A stretch of DNA of 64,000 bases from Tragulus kanchil (Eukaryota; Chordata; Mammalia; Artiodactyla; Tragulidae): positions 17,935,471 through 17,999,470 of the forward strand of contig JAIOJX010000027.1 of NCBI GenBank assembly GCA_022376925.1. Direction: 5' to 3'. The position numbers and the translations under genes are program-made. The notes under the pieces were generated by a model that saw nothing but the letters and a program-made list of their open reading frames with translations, was not told the DNA's origin and ran no database searches. Positions 56,313-64,000 of this stretch are shown here, piece by piece; positions within the stretch are counted from its first letter, which is position 1; every line of letters begins with the position of its first letter.

Positions 56313-58601
56313 AATTTAAAGATGTGAACTCATTCTTTCCTTATGAAAGATAGAAAAACAACAGGTGGACTGGATTGGAAGTGACCCCTGCTCAAGACCA
56401 CTCATTCCCAGGTGGCTTGTGTAGGAATCTCAGGGGGTTCCAAAGCTCCTAATACTCTCCAAGCTCAGTTTATTTAATTCACATGTATTCAGAAGCTATC
56501 TTGGAAGGAATGAGAGGTGCTGGGAGCTTTGAGAAGCACTGGGGGGTCCAAGGAGTAGGTGGTATCCTATAATCACACAAACACTCGTGGGGCCATGACT
56601 TCCTACTTCACGTTGAAAGTTTACTGAAATTGAAAGGGAGCATTAGCTTCTATGTAAAATGTAGGGACCGGTTTGCCTGAAGAGAGATTGATGGATTTCT
56701 GTTTTATGACATATGCTCTCAGTGGTACAGAGTTCTTCATGATCCCCTGAGGATTAACGTGGGCTTTGATGCACATGTACAAGCAGGTCACACAGAAGGA
56801 GCTGTGCTTCCCATGCCCAGGAGTATGGATTCTCAGCCACACTCTGCCCCCAGCGTGTTCCGTCCTGGTGGCCAGTCAAGCAGACTGAGCGGGAGACAAG
56901 TGTGGGCACAGTCTTGAGCGGGCCCTGTCGTTCTAAGGCTCGAAGGTTGCTGCTGCCTTTTAGAAATGTGAAACGTGTTCTCAAATGCATGAAAAGACCT
57001 GTTCGACTCGGAAAATTAGCACCAGCTCTGGAGAAGACATTGCCCTTCTGTGGCGGGCCCTCTCCTGCCTCCTCCTGAGTCTCCGGTCCCTCCTTCAGCT
57101 CTAGGCTTTGTCTTACAGAAGAAAAAGGAAGCAAGGGGGAGGGTGTGGGAAAGGGAGGAGGCTGAGAAGCTCCTCATAAAGGACCTTGAACAAAGGATCT
57201 CTCCTAAGGCTCCCTCCAGGTGTGAGAATGGAGCCTCTTCCCTTTTGGTACTGGAACAACTCACCCTTAGATCTCTTCCTGTTTTTTCACACGCCTAAGG
57301 ATCCTTGAGGGCTTTCTGAGAGTTCATGGGCAGAGCTGGTCCTAGTCCTTTTCTGAAAAATCATCTTGATCATCTTCTAGTCTAGGCACCCACCCAATAT
57401 GAAGCTCAAATCTAGTTCCCTCCCAAAGACAGAATGATTTAAAATACTGCAAAAATTTAAAGATGTGAACTCATTCTTTCCTTATGAAAGATAGAAAAAC
57501 AACAGGTGGACTGGATTGGAAGTGACCCCTGCTCAAGACCACTCATTCCCAGGTGGCTTGTGTAGGAATCTCAGGGGGTTCCAAAGCTCCTAATACTCTC
57601 AAGCTCAGTTTATTTAATTCACATGTATTCAGAAGCTATCTTGGAAGGAATGAGAGGTGCTGGGAGCTTTGAGAAGCACTGGGGGGTCCAAGGAGTAGGT
57701 GGTATCCTATAATCACACAAACACTCGTGGGGCCATGACTTCCTACTTCACGTTGAAAGTTTACTGAAATTGAAAGGGAGCATTAGCTTCTATGTAAAAT
57801 GTAGGGACCGGTTTGCCTGAAGAGAGATTGATGGATTTCTGTTTTATGACATATGCTCTCAGTGGTACAGAGTTCTTCATGATCCCCTGAGGATTAACGT
57901 GGGCTTTGATGCACATGTACAAGCAGGTCACACAGAAGGAGCTGTGCTTCCCATGCCCAGGAGTATGGATTCTCAGCCACACTCTGCCCCCAGCGTGTTC
58001 CGTCCTGGTGGCCAGTCAAGCAGACTGAGCGGGAGACAAGTGTGGGCACAGTCTTGAGCGGGCCCTGTCGTTCTAAGGCTCGAAGGTTGCTGCTGCCTTT
58101 TAGAAATGTGAAACGTGTTCTCAAATGCATGAAAAGACCTGTTCGACTCGGAAAATTAGCACCAGCTCTGGAGAAGACATTGCCCTTCTGTGGCGGGCCC
58201 TCTCCTGCCTCCTCCTGAGTCTCCGGTCCCTCCTTCAGCTCTAGGCTTTGTCTTACAGAAGAAAAAGGAAGCAAGGGGGAGGGTGTGGGAAAGGGAGGAG
58301 GCTGAGAAGCTCCTCATAAAGGACCTTGAACAAAGGATCTCTCCTAAGGCTCCCTCCAGGTGTGAGAATGGAGCCTCTTCCCTTTTGGTACTGGAACAAC
58401 TCACCCTTAGATCTCTTCCTGTTTTTTCACACGCCTAAGGATCCTTGAGGGCTTTCTGAGAGTTCATGGGCAGAGCTGGTCCTAGTCCTTTTCTGAAAAA
58501 TCATCTTGATCATCTTCTAGTCTAGGCACCCACCCAATATGAAGCTCAAATCTTGAGTTCCCCTCCCAAAGACAGAATGATTTAAAATAGCTGTCAAAAA
58601 T
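56313..58601. repeat. Tandem duplication 15 (unit ~1.14 kb)
   Basis: Copy 1 is 56313-57453 and copy 2 is 57454-58601, offset 1141 then 1140. Small losses lie at the start of copy 2 (CTCTCCAAGC becomes CTCTCAAGC, 57599) and at the end of copy 1 (57411-57453 against 58551-58601). Confidence 0.96.
56314..57453. other. Unassigned content of duplication 15
   Basis: No gene or recognised repeat in either copy. The paired open frames (56754-57134 and 57894-58274, minus strand) are identical because the DNA is duplicated, not because of selection. Confidence 0.5.
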
Positions 58602-58639
58602 CATTGTCAATATGCTGTAAGCCGACAGGAACTTATGTG

Positions 58640-58790
58640 CAGGCTATGCAACAACTTGGAGAGGCGGGATGGGGAGGCTGGGGAGGGGGCTCCGGTGGGA
58701 GGGGTCAAGGGTAGAGCTATGACTGATTTGCGTTTATGTATAGCTGTAAACAACGAAACTCCGTAAAGGCAAAACAAAAATAATTAATTA
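58640..58790 (+). mobile_element. L1 3' UTR fragment
   Basis: GGGATGGGGAGGCTGGGGAG, AGAGCTATGACTGATTTGCG, ATAGCTGTAAACAACGAAAC, TCCGTAAAGGCAAAACAAAA. End of an artiodactyl L1 3' UTR. Confidence 0.8.
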
Positions 58791-58814
58791 AACAAATAGC
58801 CATCAAATATATGC

Positions 58815-59230
58815 ACTACTTTGTGTAAAATAGTGGGAAGTTGCTGCCTAGCACAGGGAGCTCAGCTTGGTGCTCTGCGATGACCCAGAGGGGTGGGATG
58901 GGGGTGGGAGGAAGGCTTTGGGGGGTGGGGTGTGTGGATTCGGTATGGGGGCTTCTCAGGTGGCATGAGGGTAAGGAATCCGCCTGCCAACACAGGGCAT
59001 GTGGGTCCAATGTCTGAGTCAGGAAGACTTCCTGGAGAAGGAAATGGCAACCCCTCCAGGGTTCCGGCTTGTAAGATTCCCTGGACAGAGGAGCCTGTTG
59101 GGCTACAGTCAGTGGGGCCACAGAGAATCAGGCATGACTGAATGGCCAAGCACAGTGGATTGAAGTTATCGTACAGGAGAAAACTAACCACCATTGTAAA
59201 GCAATTATACCCTAATAAAAAAATAAATTA
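58815..59230 (+). mobile_element. L1 3' UTR, split by a SINE
   Basis: TGCCTAGCACAGGGAGCTCA, GCTTGGTGCTCTGCGATGAC, G-rich tract at 58890-58908, then after the SINE AAACTAACCACCATTGTAAA, GCAATTATACCCTAATAAAA and an A-rich tail. Confidence 0.9.
58950..59153 (+). mobile_element. Bov-tA SINE inserted in L1 3' UTR
   Basis: GGCTTCTCAGGTGGCATGAG head, GGGTCCAATGTCTGAGTCAG, GAAGGAAATGGCAACCCCTC body, GAATCAGGCATGACTGAATG end. It interrupts the L1 between its G-rich tract and its terminal AACTAACAC segment. Confidence 0.9.
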
Positions 59231-60001
59231 AAAAATTGAAGTTCATGGCCAATAAAAAACATAGCTCTGTGACTCCAGCAACAGTGTCTGAGAGCCAAAG
59301 TTTGTCTTGTAGCAATTACAATGAAGCGCAATGGTAGCAACATTTAATTTTTTTAATGATAAGGCAAAAAATAAAGACAAGCAATACTGGAGAAAAATCA
59401 GCTATAAGGATGGAAGAAGTTTTGAGACCATTATTTCCTATTTGTGATTCTGTGCAGACCTGTGCCCAGAAAAAATACAACATCTGAAAAACAGTGAATT
59501 TCAAAGTTCCCCAGACTCTCCCTGGGAAACATAGAATCAGGCAGTCATCCTCAAGGCTTATTTTAAATCTCTCCCACTGTCATTTTTACCAGGGAACGTA
59601 CATGGAGCAACGCCACGTAGCTTCCAAGGGGAAGAACCTTTGTACTTCTGTGCTGAACGCTTCAGGCAGCGAGCCCTCTACAGAAATTATTTTTGTCCTT
59701 CATCTACAAGCCTAAAGTCCTGGCTTAGAAGCAGGATACCGGGATAAAATTACAGATTCTTAAATAGACCTGGAAGGAACTTGAGGGAGCTTAACCGGGG
59801 ATCAGTAATCTTGGAAACAACAAGCTAGAATGTTCTGGTGACTACAAGCAGTTTACTCAGCTAGTTGATGTGCTAATTGGATCAAACACAATGGGTGTAG
59901 GACTTTTTATTTTGGGGGGGGGGTTCAAAAAAAGATCAATCAGATCCCTTTTATTTAACATTCGTAATTGCCACATGTGGAAGAACATGTAACTACCAAA
60001 G
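59231..60001. other. Unassigned unique sequence
   Basis: No gene or recognised repeat. A run of ten G lies at 59914-59923. Confidence 0.5.
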
Positions 60002-60004
60002 GAG

Positions 60005-60190
60005 GTGTGGTGGTGGTTTAGTCATGTCCAGCTCTTTGCGACTCCATGGACTGTAGCCTGTGGACAGGCCCCTCTGTCCATGGGATTTCCCAGGCAAGAA
60101 TACTGGAGTGGGTTGCCATTTCTCCAGGGAATCTTCCGGACCCAGGGCTGGAACCTGGTCCTCCTGCATGTGCAGGCAAGTTCTTTACCA
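60005..60190 (-). mobile_element. Bov-tA SINE, head-truncated
   Basis: GTGGTGGTTTAGTCATGTCC at the left, CAGGCAAGAATACTGGAGTG inside, ending CAGGCAAGTTCTTTACCA without the expected CTGAGCCACCAGGGAAG head. Loss of the promoter end is unusual for a SINE. Confidence 0.88.
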
Positions 60191-60502
60191 AAGATGGATG
60201 GGTCTGGATGCATACATGATAGTCTCTGGTTGACCCAAAAGGCAGGATTCGTGCTGTTTCCCTTTTTGCATTGACCCAGGAAAAACGTCTCCTGAGTGCA
60301 GGGGAAACAGGATTTTGTTTTCTCACCTCTCTAAGCAGAAAGCAGAAGCTGGAGGAAGTGGAGAAGGAGGATGGACTTTGTCCTCTAGGCCCATAGGTCC
60401 TCAACAAACTGGGTCTTGATTTGCCTGGTTAACACATTACTAATTAGAGACGTATAAATATCTCTTTTTTTATTGACTGGAGAGAGTGACACAGTTAATA
60501 TT
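60191..60502. other. Unassigned unique sequence
   Basis: Nothing recognised. Confidence 0.45.
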
Positions 60503-60722
60503 GGACTTCCCAGGTGGCTCAGTGGTAAAGAACCTGACTGCTAATGCAGGAGACATAAAAGGCTTGGGTTCCATCTCTGAGTCAGGAAGATCCACTGGAG
60601 GAGGGCATGGGACCCCACTCTAGTCTTCTTGCCTGGAGAATCCCATGGGCAGAGGAGGCTGGCGGGCGACAGGCCATCGGGTCGCAGAGTCAGACGCGAC
60701 TGAAGCGACTTTGCACACACGC
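60503..60722 (+). mobile_element. Full-length Bov-tA SINE
   Basis: GGACTTCCCAGGTGGCTCAG head, GGGTTCCATCTCTGAGTCAG, TCTTCTTGCCTGGAGAATCC body, CGCAGAGTCAGACGCGACTG end. CpG-rich end suggests a fairly young copy. Confidence 0.92.
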
Positions 60723-61354
60723 AGCTTTACGTCAACAAAGACGGCCGGCATCTTCTGTGCTACTGCGACCCCCAATTTAAACAAATCTCTGCCATACTGC
60801 TCCAGAGGAAGAAATAGGTCCTTGAACATAGAAAGGTCACCTGAGTAATAGTATACAATTTGAATTCAAGGCTAAAATCAAGAACTATAACAACCAGGGG
60901 TTTGTTTGTCTCCTGTTCTTTTGAAGCAATTCCTGGCCACAAACTGTCAGCATAAGGCTGGAGGGTGACGGAGCTGAAGAGTTCCTTGTGCATGTGACTG
61001 GGTGGGTGCGGGGGGATTGTGGGCTGGCTCTAATGTCCCAGAAAAGACCCATTGGTTTCAGAAAGCAGACGGCATGAATTGCTTCAAACGGATGATTTCT
61101 ACCACACCCGGCAGAGACACAGAGAACCAAAACCTGATTGTGCAAAGATCCCTGCTGTGTAAAAGCTGAGAAAGCATGCCGTGTCCTGGTGGGAACGGGG
61201 CACGCCTTCACGTCTCTGTCTTTATGTACTTCTGTCTTCGCTTTGATAAAGCACTCTAGTTCCTTTATTTCTTTCTTCCTGTGAGAGGGGTGGGGTAGAG
61301 TTGGAGTGTGATGAGTGAGAGGTAATCTACATGAGCCAATATAAATAATATGCA
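60723..61354. other. Unassigned unique sequence
   Basis: The 156-codon minus-strand frame (60885-61355) carries no recognised domain. Nothing else seen. Confidence 0.5.
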
Positions 61355-61596
61355 CTTCCTGGGCTGCACTCGTGGTAGCAGAACCTGCCTGCCAATGCAG
61401 AAGACATAAGAGACTTGGGTTCCAACCCTGGATTGGGAAGATCTCCTGAAGGAGGGCATGGCATCTAACCCCAGCCTTCTTGCCTGGAGAATCCCACGGT
61501 CAGAAGGAGCCTGGCAGGCTACAGTCCATCAGGTCACAGAGAGTCCATAGGGTCCGACAGGGTCGGACATGATTGAAGCAACTTAGCACGCATGCA
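61355..61596 (+). mobile_element. Full-length Bov-tA SINE
   Basis: TTCCTGGGCTGCACTCGTGG head, GGGTTCCAACCCTGGATTGG, CTTCTTGCCTGGAGAATCCC body, CATGATTGAAGCAACTTAGC end. The AGAGTCCATAGGGTCCGACAG part near the end looks partly repeated. Confidence 0.9.
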
Positions 61597-62599
61597 TTAT
61601 AAATTATATTTATAGCTGAAATTTATAGCTGAAAATCACCATAAATAAACAGTGATGTGGGCATAGGAATGCACTTGAAATTTGGAACTGTCATTTTTCC
61701 CTGAATGAGAAACACAGCAAGTTTGCCCAAAACCTCAGTTTACAGGCATTTGTTTCCACTGCTTGTTCCTAACCTCAACAAACATACATGGACCCTAACC
61801 CTGTGCTGTCTGTGTGTGCAGGAATGCACACACAGCAGTAAATGTTCTGGAACTCCCCAGAAGCTCTAGCAGCAAGATGGTTAAAAATGTTTGCTCCATT
61901 GCACCAACGTGCCTTTCTCCTCCACAATCTCTTTGGGAATATTTATCTTTTATGAGTTACAGAAAAGATTCCTGGCCTTAGAGGAAAGACAGATGAACAA
62001 ATTAACCCCGATGGGATTATACTGACTGCTTCTGGTCAGGCCGCCTACTTGGACTAATCTTTTCTTCTCTTCCTCATATGCCTACATGTGGGATGTGGTT
62101 TAATGAGGAAAACCATCATTAGCTGAATATTTATTGAGAAATACAGACATCCATGCAACTCATTCCTGGCCACTTAGTTCTAGACGAAAAGAATGAAAAA
62201 CTGGGCAGCCTGCTCGTGTGGTATTCGGTACCAACGGTGGCCATTAAGGTGTTCCTGCACGTTTGTTGGACTTGCTTCTGTTGCCTTTATTCATCAGGTT
62301 CAGTCTTTATCATACACTGCAAATGGCAAGCGTAATAGTTCAAGATTTAAGTGAGTGGTTCGTTCAGGCTTCATCAATCCCTCTGATCTATGACTCTCTT
62401 ATCTTCAAGTTTAAGACTCCTTTGTTTAGGATCCAAATGGTGACTCTTCTTTAGGCATCCTTATAGAAACGTAAAGAAGACTAGGTGATCGTGTGAAACC
62501 CTGTTTGTAGAGAACACACTATAGGCAGCAAGGGGAGAATCGGAGGCAGGTGAAATAACTGGAGGCTGGGTTCGGCCTCTACACATCACTGATACAACG
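61597..62599. other. Unassigned unique sequence
   Basis: No gene or recognised repeat. A short repeat of TATAGCTGAAA lies at 61611-61634. Confidence 0.5.
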
Positions 62600-62790
62600 T
62601 ACAAAATGGACCACTAAGCAGAACCCGCAGTACGGCACCGGGGACTCTCCTCGGTGCTCTGGGGTGACCTAAGTGGGAAGGAAATCCAAAAAAGAGGGGA
62701 GACATCTATCTGTAGAGCTGATTCATTTCACTGTGCAGAAGAAACTAACACAACATTGTAAAGCAGCTCTACTATACTTAGGTAAAGATA
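62600..62790 (+). mobile_element. L1 3' UTR fragment
   Basis: CCTCGGTGCTCTGGGGTGAC, GTAGAGCTGATTCATTTCAC, AAGAAACTAACACAACATTG and TAAAGCAGCTCTACTATACT. End of an artiodactyl L1 3' UTR. Confidence 0.82.
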
Positions 62791-64000
62791 TTCAGAATAC
62801 AAGCCAAGTACCACACTTCCAAATAAATGTATAGAAAACAGTCTGGAAAGATGACACTAAAACGATAGTGCTAACTTCTGTGAAAGACACTGGATTGGGA
62901 TAGAGTCAAATATTTTTGTGTGCTTTCTGTATTTCTGTATTTTAAAAATGTTAGGTAAATATGTGTCTTGTATAATAAAACATCAAAATAAAAATAAGAG
63001 AAGTTGAAAAAAGAAAGCTAATTTGAGCAGTTTTGTTCAGTGGTGGTAGAAGCTATTGACTCATTTTTTTTTTTTCTTTTTTAAAGGCTGAACTATGTCT
63101 TTCCAGGATTGATAGAAACATCATGAGAGAAAGTCAGTTCATTGACTAACGAGTCAACAGTGCTAATGAGCTCTTGCTGTTTGAATCAATGGCATCTGTC
63201 TTTAAGCATGTGCCTATAAACAAGTCAATTAGCTGTTTTAAGATCAATATTAAGCAGACTAAGACTTAATATTAGGCTTCCTCGTGAGCTTTTACAACCA
63301 AGCCCCTGTCCTTTAAGGAATAAAAAGGGATCCAGTTAAACTAAGGAATTAATTTCTACTGCTTCTCTTTGTCTACAGAAAACACCTCACTCCTCTGTAT
63401 GATTCTGGGGTTTGCACTATTAGATTTCATTCCTTTCTTTAGAAACTGGGACCTTATTTCTCAATGGGGAATTCTTCCAAATCGAAAACAAAAATATCGC
63501 TGCGTTTTTGAGTTGGGGAATGGTGACGTTCTGACTTTGCTCATTTTTTTCCTGCAATTTTATTTTTGGAAGGAGCTGTGAATGCATGCCCTGCTGCTGG
63601 TCACAGGGGTTCTCAGGTCAGCAACGGTGTTTATGGACAACGACTGGGTTTTGGTTTGTTCCAGAGGCATTGTGCCGCCCACACTGATAAAGTGTCAACT
63701 ATTCTGTGGACAAGACCTCTGGCCTTTGTTCTCCTGAAAACTCTTAGAAACTCAGACAGGGAAATGTGAATTAATAGCAATACGCAAGCATCTTCTGGCA
63801 AAAGCAGCAGGTTTCCTGGGATCCTGCTGAAGTTAGAGCGAAGTGTTGCCCCAGAGACACAGAAGAGAGACAGCACAGTCACCCCACCCCACCCTACCCC
63901 TGTCCAAAGTCTATTACGGCGGCTGTGGCGCCTGGATTGTTCGCTCACTGTAGGGCAGGCGTGCCGTTGCTGCTGACTGCGGGATGGTTCATCCTGGTGT
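62791..64000. other. Unassigned sequence to the window edge
   Basis: No gene or young repeat recognised. A T-tract lies at 63066-63083. The frames at 63369-63581 (+) and 63631-63948 (-) have no domain I recognise. An exon at the very edge cannot be excluded. Confidence 0.45.

Noticed and set aside
59994..60193. TACCAAAG on both sides of the SINE at 60005-60190 as a target duplication
   Set aside because: The right-hand copy overlaps the SINE's own TTCTTTACCA sequence, so the match is probably coincidental.
60885..61355. 156-codon minus-strand frame
   Set aside because: Low-complexity, proline- and histidine-rich N-terminal part, no recognised domain. It is within the range of chance frames in 64 kb.
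63369..63581. 70-codon frame with hydrophobic stretches near the right edge
   Set aside because: No domain, signal or splice context, and hydrophobic residues are expected by chance in T-rich sequence.

Overview
The window is nuclear DNA of a ruminant, almost certainly a bovid. The case rests on its interspersed repeats: about two dozen Bov-tA type tRNA-derived SINEs, CHR-type cetartiodactyl SINEs, BovB (RTE) LINE fragments, many 3' ends of the artiodactyl L1, and one endogenous-retrovirus LTR family. I cannot choose between sheep, goat, cattle or a relative from the sequence alone. Repeat family names come from memory of the consensus sequences; no database was searched.

I find no protein-coding gene, exon, cellular tRNA, rRNA or CRISPR array that I can support. 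The short open frames are chance frames in repeats and unique DNA. The one stretch of real coding ancestry is the C-terminal end of a BovB reverse-transcriptase polyprotein near 46.05-46.64 kb, and it is broken by a stop codon. The region reads as intergenic or intronic DNA.

The dominant structure is a set of fifteen separate head-to-tail duplications, each 1.08-1.19 kb long. Their starts are near 1.09, 3.2, 7.6, 12.6, 15.4, 17.5, 23.1, 26.2, 28.4, 31.0, 33.6, 37.6, 39.9, 52.9 and 56.3 kb. The fifteen units are unrelated to one another, but each is nearly identical to its own partner. Differences within a pair crowd towards the central junction and are mostly homopolymer-length changes, small deletions and garbled bases. 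The best reading is an assembly artefact: overlapping ends of neighbouring contigs (about 1.1 kb) laid end to end instead of merged. Removing one copy of each would take out about 16.9 kb and leave about 47 kb of real sequence.

Layout: 0-5.5 kb holds a hAT fossil, Bov-tA SINEs and two duplications. 5.5-10 kb holds a second hAT fossil, several SINEs (two with clean target-site duplications) and one duplication. 10-15 kb holds a head-to-head Bov-tA pair, L1 3' ends and an LTR carrying a ~50-bp minisatellite rich in B-box-like motifs, duplicated. 15-20.3 kb has two overlapping duplications, more facing SINEs and an L1 3' end. 20.3-42.2 kb is mostly duplicated blocks with BovB, CHR and L1 fragments. 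42.2-52.9 kb is the only long stretch free of duplications and carries the BovB coding remnant, an old L1, a mariner MITE, a MIR and a nested insertion in BovB. 52.9-64 kb has two more duplications, L1 3' ends with SINEs inserted in them, and unassigned DNA.
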